Assembly (NCBI GenBank): GCA_034687125.1
Contig: JAQGBZ010000261.1
Span: 24,511 to 88,510, forward strand
Length of the DNA stretch: 64,000 bases
Reading direction: 5' to 3'
Origin: Neelides folsomi
Lineage: Eukaryota > Arthropoda > Collembola > Neelipleona > Neelidae
How positions within the stretch are numbered: position 1 is the first letter of the stretch; every line of letters starts with the position of its first letter. This document shows, piece by piece, positions 49,516-63,172 of the stretch. The notes beneath the pieces were generated by a model. The model worked only from the letters and a program-made list of their open reading frames with translations. It ran no database searches and was not told the DNA's origin. The position numbers were made by a program, and so were the translations under genes.

Positions 49516-52500
49516 TCAACTGAGATTTGCGAGATTTACAGCTTGGAGCTCAGCAGAAGCGAGTTTTTTGGCATGCGGAACTCGACCGAGAATGATCGTG
49601 AGAAGCGCCATTCGGACGTACATTCCATATTCAGCTTGTCGGAAATAAGCAGCTCTTGGATCACTGTCAACTTCAACGCTGATTTCATTGACACGTGGCA
49701 GCGGGTGCATCACTGCCATCCGCTTCTCCTTTGCCAAACGAAGCACTTGTGGCGTAATGATAAACTTTCCACAAACCTTAAACCAAATAATAAAAACTCA
49801 TTGATAAATTCTCTTTAAATTTTTGTATTCATTTCTTCAGATTAAAAAATTGTTTTAATTTAATTATAACAAAACTATTATCCATTACCTTTTCGTATTC
49901 TTTTTCAGACTCGAAACGTTCCCTTTGAATTCTTGTGACGTAAAGAACATCAGTATCTGGGAGAATTTCTTCAAGACTTTTATAAACCCTCTGAGGAGAA
50001 AATGATTTAATAAGGGAAAACTTTCGACCCGTAAATTTTAATTTTTTGAAAATATTTGCAAACCTGGTTTATATCCTTTGAGGCCACAAATTCTTGAATG
50101 TCATTTGGCATTCCTAATCCTTCAGGCGATACGTAATTTAACGTAGGCCGATACCACGTGAGTAACCTAAAAAATTAATTGTAGTTGAAATGATTAATAT
50201 TGGCAAATATTATGTTTTTGCAAATCGCTTACTTTGCAAGAGAATGAACTGTTCTCCCATTTTTTAAATCTCCAACCATCGTAATGTTGAGCCCCTTAGC
50301 TGTTCCGATTTCTTCTCTAATTGTAAAAATGTCCAGAAGGCCTTGGGTTGGATGTTCTCCTGTTCCATCTCCAGCATTGATAATGGGCTTTCGACATTTT
50401 GCTGCCGCTCTCTACAAAATTTTTTTTATAGACGTGTGCTTATAAAATTACCTATCGTTAGTACATCAATATCCTGTAAAGTGAAATTAAAGTAATTACT
50501 GAAACTGCTCCTGGTTGAGGATGTCGGAGGACGACAATATCGCTGTATCCGCTCATTACAATAATAGAATCTATAGGAGTACAAGTCATTTCATCTTTTT
50601 ATTTATTTCTAATTAAAATAAAATAACTATAATTTAAATAGTTGATTTGAAACTACCTGTATTTAAAATGCTTACCTTCAAGTGTCTCTCCTTTTTTTGT
50701 TGATGAACTACTTTCATCCATGTAAATAACGTTTCCTCCAAGACGTTGGAAGGCTGCAGAAAAACTGCAACTTGTTCGTGTACTCACTTCATAAAACACT
50801 GACGCCATTACTTTCCCCTATAATTTACCATTTTTAAGTTTCAATCAATACAACTATGGACGATATCATCAAACGTTCAAACACTAACTGTGAGAATAAA
50901 ATACACAATATAATGATTGAAATACGTAGTTATAAATTACTTGTAAGATCGTGTCAATTTTACGTCCTTTGGCCACAGCAGCCTTAAAATCCTTTGCAAG
51001 TTCAAATATTTCATGAAGTTGAGCCTTCGTGAAAGAATCGGCTGAAAGAATGCTTTTGCCAACGAGAGCTCTCACTGGATCTCCTTTATCGGATCCTTGA
51101 GATGTGTTCAGAGCTGGTGAAATGAGCGAATGAGAAATTGGTCCAAATGGTCCAATGGGCGAAAGTGCCGAATGTAAATCCTTTGGCACTGGAGACAATG
51201 AAGCCCTCAATGTATTGCTTCTTGATGGAGGGCGAATTGGACTGGCCATTTTATCTCTTAAGTCATCGTTAAAATCTAAAACAAATTAAATACAATGATA
51301 AATGCATTGCTTGCTAATACTTAAAATACTTATTTTAATTTATCTATAAATAAAAAATAAAAATTTTAATTGGCAAACCAGAATAAGTGTAATCATCATT
51401 AGGGCAAGAGAGGAAGAGTTCATTGAATGTGTTAATATTGCTGCTTGTTTGTTGGAAAGTGTGTGGGAAATGTTTTCCTCGAAGGTTCAATCCAAATCCA
51501 GGCTGAACAAGAACTTGGCCGTCAACGAAAACTGTTTCTCCTCTCAGAACAACACGGCAAACTTGCCCTTTGACCCTCATGCCTTTAAATGGAGTCCATT
51601 TGCATTTGGTAAAGAGATTCTTCTCTGTGATGGTCCATTCCTCATCCATGTCCAACTACAATGCAAATTCAATTTTTCATTTTAGAGTTAATTCAATTTT
51701 TAGGCGCTTTACTATGTATTATGTAAGCAGTTTAATATTTGCCACCTCAAAATTGAGATTTTAGATTTACCTCAACATAAGTTGGCTTCGAAGGTGTGCT
51801 TTGTTCTGGCAAATTGAAAATCCTTTTTGGGTTGAAATAGAGCTTTTGAAGAATGTCATGCATTGTGAGTCTCCCTTGATTAACTGCGGTGAGAAGAAGA
51901 GGAAGCATCGTTTCCAAACCAGGAAATCCTGGCACTTTGTCACGTTGTTTCTCATCAAGTAAATGAGGAGCTATGTATTAATACAAATAAGTTAAATTTA
52001 ATAAATTGTAATTCCTCTTTTGATTATTCTAAATATTATAAAAATATTTCAAGTCTAACCATTGAATTGAAGTATAAAAGCTCGAGAGTATTACAGGATA
52101 TCTTATGAATTGAAGTTTAGTTTTTAATAATAAGAATTTGAGTAATTACCATGATCGGAGGCAAAGCAATCAATGATGTCCATATTTGCCCAAAGTGCAT
52201 CTTGATCATCTTTGGTTGCCAAACATGGCCGAACTTGTCCCAAACTATCATCAAGATCTTCCTCCGTGAGGAAAAGGTGGTGAGGTGCAACTTCGCATGT
52301 GATTTCATGACCCTGAAACAAAGATTATTTTTGATATAAAAGCTTTTAAATAATAATGTCAATATTATAACAATTTAACATGTATTAATTCTTGTAATTG
52401 AATTGTGAGCAATATATATTTTTAGGAATTGAACAATTGGCGTTCCAAGAAATACAACAATACTGGCAATAAATATTACTTATTACATGTAAAATATTAA

Positions 52501-55500
52501 AATGGTGCGTTCATATTAATTCAAACCTTTAGTTTGGCAGATTTGATGAGTTCAATCTCCGACCTTCTCGAAACATGACAAATATGAAGTGGACGAGAAT
52601 TATTGAGAACTGCTGCCAAAATTGCTGCTGCACATGTCATTTGTTCTGCATGGACGCAAAGAGGAACATTTTTCGGCCAACGTTCAAAGTGCTATTCATA
52701 CAAATGAAATAACCATGGATCATATTTAACTCATTTTCAGAAAATATCGTCATTACATATTTTAACATTTGCATAATATCCTAATTTTATCATATAAAAA
52801 TCACTAAATTTTTTCAACACTTTTATTATTTATCAAGAACAGTAAGCTAAACGTTAAAGGAAAATATTTTAAATCGTACTGATTTTAAGTTTAGTTCATA
52901 ATTAAAAATAACCAAAATTAACATTATTATCATGTATACACATACATAAGTACTTAATGTAAGTAAGCTAGTATAGTTGGGATAAGAAATTTTAATTATG
53001 TAGAATATTAGTAATTTTTCTAGTTAAATTCATAAGTGCATTTGAATTATAATTTTAGAATTGCTGATAGTCCTAATGATGATCAAAGCTTTAAATCACT
53101 CACCTTGGACCAGTTAGAGATATCATTCATTTTGAGCGTGGTATATGTGTCATTGAGGTAAAGTTTGAGTCCAGCAACCCTCCCGGCCAACTTGGGGATT
53201 TCATCGTAGTTTTTCTCTGTTCCTCCGATAAAAAGAGCATAATCGCACCTTGCTTTCTTCTTCGCAATCTGGATAACATTGAAATTCCAATTTGGGCTAT
53301 CTTTTACAATGTCAATAATGATATTTACGAAATTGTTTATTATTAACATTCGTATTTAAATATTCGTCACCCAAGTTTGGAATTATATTTAAACAAATGT
53401 TTGAACAAAATTTAAATAGAGTTCGCATTGTGAAAATATACTGACTGATCTGAGTCACTGTCCATTCACCACTATACGGATATTAAACAATTTAACTGAC
53501 AAAATTGAAATAAACAATTTCGTCAATGAATTTCAAAGTCGAGATCATTGATAAAATATCTCGATAAGAGAAGAACAATTGACTCATGCCAAATAATATT
53601 TAAATCAAAAGTATAAAAGGATTAAGCTTCCAATATGAGAATAAATTTATGTGTATTTTGAAACATTAAATAATGAAAACTGACCTCCTTCACGAGAGAC
53701 AAAGTCTCTTCATCAATTAAGGCTGGCATTGTGTTCGGCATAGCACACACCATTGTTATTCCTCCAGCAAGGGCAGCAGCCGTTCCAGTGCTGAAATCTT
53801 CTTTGTGATTTCCACCTGGCTCACGAAGATGAACATGGATGTCAATAAGACCAGGAATTCTCAAAGTGCTCCTTGAAGAAATGCAGTCAATGTGGGGTTT
53901 CAACGAAGGGTTCTTCCGGCCAAGTCTAATGAGCGCCTTTGGAAATAAAAGGAGAAATTAGAAGGAATTACAACAATTACAGGAACGGTTTCTCGAATAC
54001 ACAGGAAATTTATCATGGAGTAAATAAACAATTTTTTATAATGAAATTCTGTAAAGGAATTGGAATTTACCTCAACAAGCAATTTGGCGCATTTGACATC
54101 AGTAAGGAGCGGAACAGAGAAATCAACAGCAAGACGACGAGTTCGATAGCCGTGGGTTAAGAAAGATGAAACCCGACGAGCCCCGCCAGTTCGCATTGGA
54201 AGATTGATGACAAGGTCGAGCTCTCTTCTTGCAAGATAATCGCTCAAATCCATCAACTCGCCCTCGTCGCCTTCTTCGCATAAATTGTCGAACTTCCATT
54301 CAACCGATTCAATCTGTTGAACAAGGTTTTTGAAATTTTTAAATCAAATAAATATAAATCAAATAAATATTTTTATTAAATACGATACATTTTTTCAAAA
54401 AACACATTTATCAATTTCGGAAAATCATGGTATGCATGTATTAAATATGATACTCTTATTTTTATGCAGAATTTTACATATTGGCATATACAAATACATT
54501 ATTTGTATAAGATATAGACGTTGGAATTCATCTTGTTTAATTATCATATTAATAAAAGTAACTCTTATTCGAATGATTTCTCACTTGGTCATTCACTCTC
54601 TTCGTGCAAATTCCACAGAATTGGTTTATATTGAAGACATTTAATCAATTTAATATCGATGAATAATTATATTGTCGTTTAATTTGATAAAAACAGGATA
54701 TGTTATTTTATTCTTTTTGCTGCACTAAAAGCTTTTAATAATTTTGGTAATACCTATTCCTTGTAATTCATTTTATGTATATTATCGTATTGTGGAAAAT
54801 GAAATAATCGCTTAAATTCTAATTGTTTTTAATTTCCTCCTAAATATGACGACTTTTAATTGAGTCATGAATTTTGAGTCATAAATGATAGTCTGTGTGG
54901 ATTAAATGTTAACGCTTTATCTTAACCCATCTCATTCTCATATAAGTATCAATAACTAAATTTATGTGTATGAAAGTATGCATGAACAAATACATGTACA
55001 AGTATTTTCATACAGTAAGGCATTAAAGAGTTATAAGGTTTTTAAAGAAAATTCTATCCTTATTAAATATTCAATATGTGCTAATGAGATTAATATTGAG
55101 ATATGTTTGGTAGGGATAAAATTGACAAAACACAAAATGATTCAAATAACACAAAGCAACACATGCGGCGTTAACTTTTATTTACATAAGCTTCTGCAAT
55201 AAATAAATAGCTAATATTATTAATATACCTACCGTAATATATTTGTAGATTACATAATATATACATACATATTATGCGCATACGTACAAATATCAATATT
55301 TGTACTATGCTGTGTTATACATAAATATGCATACATACATTTACCTCTACCCGTAAGTATGTATGGTATATCTGTATTATGTATATCTTTACCTTTACTC
55401 ATTTTGCCGAATGCTTTGTTCTTATAAAAATATTTGCATTATGTTTTTAGCATCATCGATAATGTTGTAATGTAGATTTAACATAACATAAGTAAGAGTT

Positions 55501-58500
55501 AACTGCGAGAATTTCAATTGTAATGAAAATTAAACAAACACATATGCCAAAGGTTTGTTTGAAAATCGTGACAAAGGGAAGATCTTTATAAATTATCTAA
55601 TTAGCATATTTCATTTTACAATATCATAGAGCTCATTGTCAGTCACAGCCTTTTTGTCAAATAAGCCATATAATATTATAATACCTATATATAAGTATGA
55701 TAATACTTTACAAGTAGTTAAACTGTTATTATAGATAGGCGTACAATATGTATAGGAGAAATAATATTCGCAGTCCAAATTATGATATCATATCATGGAA
55801 AATTAATATAGCCACCTCGAATCACATGCTACGATACAATTTCCAAACTAAAAAATGTGTTATATTAAGTGTATCAATAAAATGGTAATTGAATTGCAAA
55901 GTAGCTGTGAAAATTAAGATAAGATAAGCTCATTTAACCAGAGAATACAACATTGAGATTGCACATAGACATCTCTCCCAAATGGCCATTCTTTTCATTC
56001 TCATTCCACAAGAACCAAATGTACTTCCAGGCGTCGTCGACTTGTTCACGTCCACCAGTTGCTCGTGAACAAGTTTACTCATTTCGAACACATTTATAAT
56101 TTAATGGCATTTCGCTTGGTGTGAGTGTTGAAGGGGAAATTATTAAAAGTTCGATTTAAAATGGGTCAGTGCGGGTCAAAGTTTCCTTTTGGGAGAAGTG
56201 GACAAGAATACAGAAGGGATAGGGACAGAAGATCGTCTGATGGAAGTCAAGATCTCCCTCATTTATTCATGGGAGAAGACATTGGCATTGATCCTGAGGA
56301 GACGCTGAAGGAATGTCAAGAAAATAATTTGGTTCTCATGAGACAAGATATTAAGACTGATTTGAACATGTTCATCCTCAACCAACTCCTTTTGTCAATT
56401 CAATTTTTTAAAAACTTTGAAAAGTAAGTTGAAACATTTGCAATTTTGTAACTAAATTTCATTTTGTAACGTTCAACCATCGCCTACTGTATTATTCACT
56501 TAATATTTAAAAATGGCACATATTTGAATTTTTAAAGTTTTAATTAATAAAATTCAATCGTTTGCCAATTATGTCTAGTTTTGCTTTGAAAAAATGTGAC
56601 CTCGAAAGATAAATAGAGTCTATACTAATATGCTTTACAGGCTATGCTTATTTGGGGTTTTTGAGTGCATATTAAGATTTTATATCAATGAATTTACCCA
56701 TAACACTTCCTAATTTAATTTTCGATTTTTTAATGTGAAGAGCTTTGTTTGAATTTTGAATTGATACTTATGTAGGATAAATAAATACTTAAATATACAC
56801 TATACGAATTGCTAGTTTTGTATAGGTGTGTAAGTACATAGTTATTAAATAACTAAATTGTAGATAATTATAATGAGAAATAAAATGATTGGAATTGATT
56901 CAAATCTCCAATGATTAATTATTGAACTCACATATAACAAAACACGTCATTTTTACACTGCAACTCAAGGATTTCAAGGTTTAACCGAAAGTTAATTACA
57001 TAAGAATGTTTGTCGGTTGATTGAAATTAACAAATGCTAAACTATCAGAAAATAATTAAAAATTTGCTACTACTTTTGCTTTTCAAGTTGATCTATTCAA
57101 TATTTAAAAAACTATTAATGTTTGAATACATTGATCAAATCAGTAGTAAGCAACTGCAATGACTGCTTTATGTACCATGACTCATTATTAATTTTGCATG
57201 AAAGTGAAAAGACGATCCTTGCTGTTTTAATTAGAAAAATTATGAAATGCCTGTATAGGTATAATTGTAAAATGAAATTGATTATTTCCAGAGACATGGA
57301 TGCTTCAAAATTTTTCAAGCATGACAAGGAACAAGAATACAACAAAAATTTAACTTCGATTTCTAAAGAAGGGGCGATTTTGGGTGAACGGAGAGTTTTT
57401 CTTCTTCATGGTCTTCCAAGACTTCTTGCGGACAATTTCATCTATCAGCCAAAAAAGACTGTCGATGATATTGATGCACTTTACAAGTAAGTAAATTGCC
57501 TTGACTGATAGTAACCTAAAACTATTAGTATTATCATTTGATTATAATTTACAAATATTTTAAGATCTAAAACGGACGTAAAGAAATCCTTCCTGAGTAA
57601 CAGTATTCTCCCTCTTGACTTTCATCTCACATGGGACAACTTGGAATTGTATGAGGAAAAAGGATGGGAGGAACTTAAAAACACAGATTATTCACTCACA
57701 CAAGGAGCAATCCCAATTTACAGATTTTGTATGGAAGAATCCTCAGATTCAAACTCAGGTAAAATACCATTTTATATTTAAAAATATTGAATTAAAATAA
57801 ATTAAATGTTTATTAAAATTATCTACATAGTTTTGTTACATCTCTTGATGAAGTAATCTCTAATATCTTTTAAATAAATTCTAGTTCCAAAAGGCTACGT
57901 TCGTCTTTTAGCTGTTGACATTCCAATTGAACAAAAGAAACCCCCGAGAATTTCTTTGCTTTATCAAGAAGGCAAGGGATATCTCCACGATTACGATTAC
58001 GCCACTGTGAGTGAAGTGAAATCTGAGAGATCTGAGGGATTCGAAAGTGAATCTGACAGTTTAGAATCCGATGATACAACTACCAACTTTGAGACAGGAG
58101 AGTCTTTTTTGGAAAGTCTTAAAAACCAAATGGAAAAGTCAACTAAACCCAAGTAAAACATAATTTGCTTATTTTATCTATATTTTTTATTTTTACTACT
58201 TAATTTGTAACTGTATTTCATTATCTTAATATGTGGTTATTTTAGTAAAACTTGTTTTTCCATCAATTTAAGTTTTAAAGAAATGCCTGTTAAAAGTCCA
58301 CCGACGCCACCTCCAAAATCAGTAGATACTGAAGAAGTAATCAAAAACTGGCAAAAGAAAAACAAGGAATTTCTTTCGGAGAACGTAAGCCATTTTACAT
58401 ATAATTTATTATTTTTTCTATTTTCTTTTACACAAAATAATTGAGAAATTTTATTTTGAAATAGGAAGAAGGGAGAATCCCCGAAGTGACATTTGATATT

Positions 58501-61500
58501 CCAATACTCCCAGAAAATTCGGAATTGCCAATCGAATACGATCCGGACAATATGACTTCCCTTTCATCAATGAAGAGAAAGTTGAGCGGAGCTTTGCCAA
58601 AGTCATTTCTGAACTACAAACCTTCTTCTAATCTTTTTATCAAGTAAAGCCTAATAACAAATACCACAGTTAGTTTAAAAAACATGATTAACCATAATAA
58701 TGTTCTAATAAAAAAGCATTAGAATTTCTTTATAATTTAAATTAAGAATTTTTTAACCAACTTTATTATTTTCACATAAATAGGAGAAAAAATGAGAATA
58801 AAATAGAAACTCCGCCGTTATTGAGTTTGGGTGGAAGAAGAAAGCTTAGAAAATCCAACAGCTCTGGTTATGATTCATCTCTGACCCAACCCAGGTAAGA
58901 ATCTTATAATACAAAGAACATAATTGAACTATATATTTAACAAATAAATAATCTATTTAATAATTCAATTATAATTTAAATAGTTCGAATAACTCGATCC
59001 ATTCCGAAGAAGTTCATAATAAATGGCGACAAGTTGAGCTTAAAAAACTCTGGCAGTACACTAAAAGGAACCGGAAGAGAAATGACAAAGGACGTCCACA
59101 AGTTCTCTCTCCAAATTGTTTCATGCAGGTCAAATTCGAAGAAAATTCCGACGAGGAAATTGTCTCCGAAGTCTCTGATTCAGATTCAGATGATTCAGAA
59201 ACAAGAAATGAGAAACGGCGTCCAGCCCATGAAACCAAATATGAGGTTCGAAGCTACTTGGACTCTTCTGAATTCTCTTCAGAAGCCTGTTCCGAATTCA
59301 CCGAAGTTGGCGCTCGACTTAATTTATCACAAGGGACTCTCAACCAAAGCACCGTTTATGGAACGAGCATTCGCTGTGAAGTGACAGAACGGAGCAATGA
59401 CAAGGTTGGGGATTATGAAATGCTCTACACATTTACACCTGGACTTCAAAGCAAGACTTGGCCATCTCGATCCCTTCTCAGGTGGAATTACCGAATGGGC
59501 ACGAAAAGCTTCGGAGATAACCAACATGTTGCATGGCCAATGAAACTCCAAGTAAGTGCAAAATGTCTTTTGAACTTACATAATTTAATTACTGTAATAC
59601 TGTACCATTATCATTACAGACTGTCCTTCAAAAAATAATCTGTATTCAATAACGTTTTTACTTTTACTTTAAATATTTTGAAAAAAATACGTACGATATT
59701 TTAATTGTAAATTTAACTTTTTTAGCTTGATTCGATAAGTGAATTGGGTTGTATGTCAATTCCACTTGGCTATCGTTCCATTGAAGTTTTCAACCGATTC
59801 CAATCATTGGAGTGGCAAGTTAATTTCCCCCATGCGGAGAACAATCTCCTCAACAGTCTTTACAACGTCCATTGGAAAACATACATCATTGCCGGGATTT
59901 TATTCAGAGCTTTCATCGCTCCACTTGGACCCTTAGGAATTGGACTTGATCACATTCGGAACATTCTTTACTTTATGTGCGAGGAGGATTTTGTGGGTTG
60001 GGAGGAAGAAAGGTCGGGATTTCATTTAAAGGCTCTGCTTGGGAAAATATACGAAACTTTGGGAAAACAAGACATGCCGAGCTTTTTTATCTTGAATAGA
60101 AATATCCTTAAGTCAATTCCGCCTGACAATGCAAGGAGAGTTCAAGCTCATTTGAACAAAATCAAAGACAACCTCATCGTCTATTGCATTTATGCTTTTA
60201 GAAATCTGAGCAAACAGAATGAGAATTTTTATCCGAGTCCTGACCTCCTCGAACTCTACACAATACTCACAAAGCCAAACCAAGAACTTGTGATTTTAGC
60301 ATCCGTAAGCATTCATATTCTTTTTGCTAATTGAATTCTAAAAAATAAATATCAAATAAAGTGATTAATTAAATTGGTTATTGTTTTAACCAGAACAATC
60401 CAAACTTGGATGACCGATTTAAAAAACAAGAAAAACAGACAAGAACAGGAGAAACAAAAGGAAATAGGCCATTGGTAAAATATTTAAAGTTACTTATAAT
60501 AAAATTATGAAAGAAATAATGTAAATAGTAGTAAGTTGGCAAAAAAATTACAACCTAATATGATGAATGATGAGTAAAATGAGTATCTTTAATGATTTTC
60601 AGAGAAGGACCGCTTCGAGAAATGGCTATGCCCAGCAAGTAGAAAAACGAGACAAAGTGCAAAATAGGTACAGGAAAAAATGGGAACGTTACGAAAGAGA
60701 AAAGAAAAGACAACAACGGGAAAAGAAGCGATTGGAAGAAGAAGCTGCAAAGGAAGCTGATGCAATTCCCAAAGAGGAACGTCGAAGGTCGATTGATCTC
60801 GATGCAAGACTCGCTCGTCAAATACATTTCTCGGAAATTCGTCTCGGTCTTACGCTTAAATTCTTCATTAAACATTTCCTCGCAATGGCAGAGAAAGCAG
60901 TGGAATTTTCTTCCTATGGGATCGCCTTCATGTACGTCATTCAAGTCGAGAACCTCTGCACTCTTGCTAATGAGTTTAGAGTTGATTGGCAAATTGGAAA
61001 GCAAGAATTTGATGGCTATTCCGTAATTAACAATATTCGCAATATACTGAACTGATACTTACTTGTATTTGGAAAAAGTAACTTAAAATTAACTTGAATA
61101 TCAATAATTATTTAGGATAAATCTGCCAAGTTGAGAATTGAAATTGGGAATAACAATGTTGAATACATGAGAAGTAAATTAAGAAATTTGGATATTCCAA
61201 ATAAAGAGATGTTTGGAACTCCAGATTGGGAAAATTCAAAAGCTCCGACCACTGGAAACAATTGGCAATTGGACACAAGAAAACTTCCATCTCTTCCTTC
61301 TACGCCTTCTCAACCCGTAAGAATCAACATTTTCAATTTATTCTTAACAATCAGACTGTATAACTAGCAGTATTATCTTTACTGTTATGTAATTTCTAAT
61401 TTCTAAAATTTTAAAATAAAAATTTAGCAAAAGCAATTTGGAGGTGAAAGCATGGTCAAATCTCTCTTATCATTTTCAAACTTAACCAGTGACACATTCG

Positions 61501-62976
61501 AAGAGAAAGATGAAGGGAAATCTTCTCCAAGAAGAGAATCCATTAAATTCATAAACGCTAATTTCTTCCTTCAACCAACTTCCAAACTGCCCCGAGTGAG
61601 ATCCATTGCTCCTCCTACTGATCTTACCTTTGAAGAAGATGAGGAATCAGAGATAATCCCCTTTGATGACTTTAACACTCCAATAGAACCAACCGTGGAA
61701 GAACCAAGTTTCCTCAAAATTTTCGGAGAACCCACCAATGATTCCGATAACTTCCAACTCCAACCCAGTGAAATTCCTCTGTATGGAAAACCAAGTCCCA
61801 AGGGTTCAACCAAAAGCTCAAAAAACGAAGAACAAGAGCTAAACGACATTTTCAGTGATATCGATGCGACTTTTGAAGAGCAAGAATCGAGTAACTTTAT
61901 TTTCAAAAAACGAGATTCCCTTATTAGCATCGACCAAGACATTTTTCAAATGGATGAAAATTATTCGTTTGAAAGTCATAAAATTGAACCTATACCTGAA
62001 TCACCTGATTTCATAGGTGAAATTGACAGTTTAAGCATCACACGACATGATGACACAATTAGTGATACAAATGCGACACAATATGAAGCCTCTTTAAATG
62101 ATAGTATCATCACCAACGAAAATGACAACAAAGACGTAGACGTCGAATCGGAATCTACTGACTTGTGAAGTGATGCTGGTAATCTCTTGAAATAATCGGA
62201 TGCATGTTTTAAAAATATTTAAAGTTAAACTTACTTGAACTCCATGTTCAGTGTAAAAGTCAGCCGTTCCCATACTTGCATAGAGTTTATAATCCATTTT
62301 GGCCAGACGCTTCACGCTATCCAAAAGTTCACTTTTGTGCTAAAATCCATTTATAATTTATTATTAAAAAATATTTATAATAATTATGTAAGAAATTAAA
62401 CAGTTAACTAGAAATTGTGTTATGCTTAAGAATATTAACCTTAAATGTTCCAACTGATAAAAGAATTGATTGTTGTGGAATTTTGAATCCAGTGCTCAGC
62501 ATCGCTTTCAAATACGCTTCATAGCGATCTTGACCAAAACAAGCCACTTCACCTGTCGAAGCCATTTCCACTCCCAACATTACGTCAGCCCCTGATAATT
62601 GCCAAAATAACCAAAATTTTGAATCACGAATGAATTAAGTTAAAGTTATTATAATTATTACGAGTTATTATTGATAGTAAAATGTAATAGCGTTAAACAG
62701 TTAAACTATGTAAAAATGTTAACCTTGTTCATTAGGAGGTTTAAACAATTTAATAAACGTTTTTTAAAACCATTTACCTGCGAGTCTTGAGAATGAAAAT
62801 TGTGGAACTTTGACCCCGACCCTTCCACATCCATGCATCACATCCCTTGGCTCAACTTTTTCTCCAATGATTACTCTCGTGGCAGCCGCGACAAAATCAT
62901 AGTCAAGAGTTTTTGAGACAAATGGGAAAGATCTCGAAACTCTCAAATTGCATTCGATTACTTTAAGCTCGTTGTC
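49516..62976 (-). CDS. CAD: CAD polyprotein (CPSase II - DHOase - ATCase), C-terminal half
   Basis: Trifunctional enzyme of the first three steps of pyrimidine synthesis, cytosolic. The gene enters from beyond the right edge; visible exons run from 62976 ([19 protein letters not shown], late CPSase) down to TGA at 49516-49518. CPSase/MGS-like allosteric part: [30 protein letters not shown] (62235), then [16 protein letters not shown] (about 54210). DHOase: [13 protein letters not shown] (metal His pair), GLKLYL (carboxylated Lys), [25 protein letters not shown] and CFASDHAPH; all metal ligands are present. A Ser/Pro-rich linker (about 51240-51080, [14 protein letters not shown]) precedes ATCase: [10 protein letters not shown] (carbamoyl-phosphate site), [28 protein letters not shown]. 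About 15 exons in the window, equivalent to roughly the last 970 residues of human CAD. One intron (54314-62234) contains another gene on the opposite strand. Confidence 0.96.
54314..56160. other. CAD intron, stretch upstream of the nested gene
   Basis: 1.85 kb of AT-rich intron. Around 55250-55400 it is rich in ATAC/GTAT motifs (TACATACATA-like). The last 230 bp is GC-richer and should be the promoter and 5' UTR of the nested Mab-21-like gene. A minus-strand ORF at 55930-56082 (50 codons) overlaps another open frame, so neither is convincing. Confidence 0.4.
56161..62168 (+). CDS. Mab-21/cGAS-like protein nested in a CAD intron
   Basis: Thirteen exons, 56161-56423, 57292-57486, 57565-57758, 57885-58152, 58246-58384, 58465-58643, 58784-58894, 58984-59551, 59726-60304, 60394-60474, 60603-61022, 61116-61316 and 61428-62168, join in phase to 1,312 residues. 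MGQCGSK at the start fits N-myristoylation (Gly2, Ser6) with a palmitoylatable Cys4. A nucleotidyltransferase-like segment, LLHGLPRLL ... TVDDIDALY (about residues 125-152), has GL where active members have GS but keeps an acidic Dx[12 protein letters not shown] follows (about 220), then a long acidic/Ser-rich insert (about 260-560). The Mab-21 C-terminal helical domain is clear: [36 protein letters not shown], then FFILNRNIL (about 600-790). A basic coiled coil ([20 protein letters not shown], about 880) and a disordered acidic tail complete it. Whether it has enzyme activity cannot be judged from sequence alone. Confidence 0.83.
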
Positions 62977-63060
62977 CTTTTATATATAAATTCATATTAT
63001 AAATTATAATGATCTTATTATAGATTTTGTGTTGGCAATATACTAAGAGTATCGGGCCTT

Positions 63061-63091
63061 ATTCGGGCACCCCTCCCAATTCGGGCACCCC
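63061..63091 (+). repeat. Paired 13-bp direct repeat near transposon end
   Basis: ATTCGGGCACCCC occurs at 63061-63073 and again at 63079-63091 in an otherwise AT-rich CAD intron, just before the pogo-type transposase frame. Probably a terminal or subterminal binding-site repeat of that element. Confidence 0.55.
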
Positions 63092-63172
63092 CTGCCCTCC
63101 AACCCTCTAATTGTTGAAATGGTATGATCTAAATGAAAAATGTCTAAGCCGGAGTTATTATTAAAGGATTAA

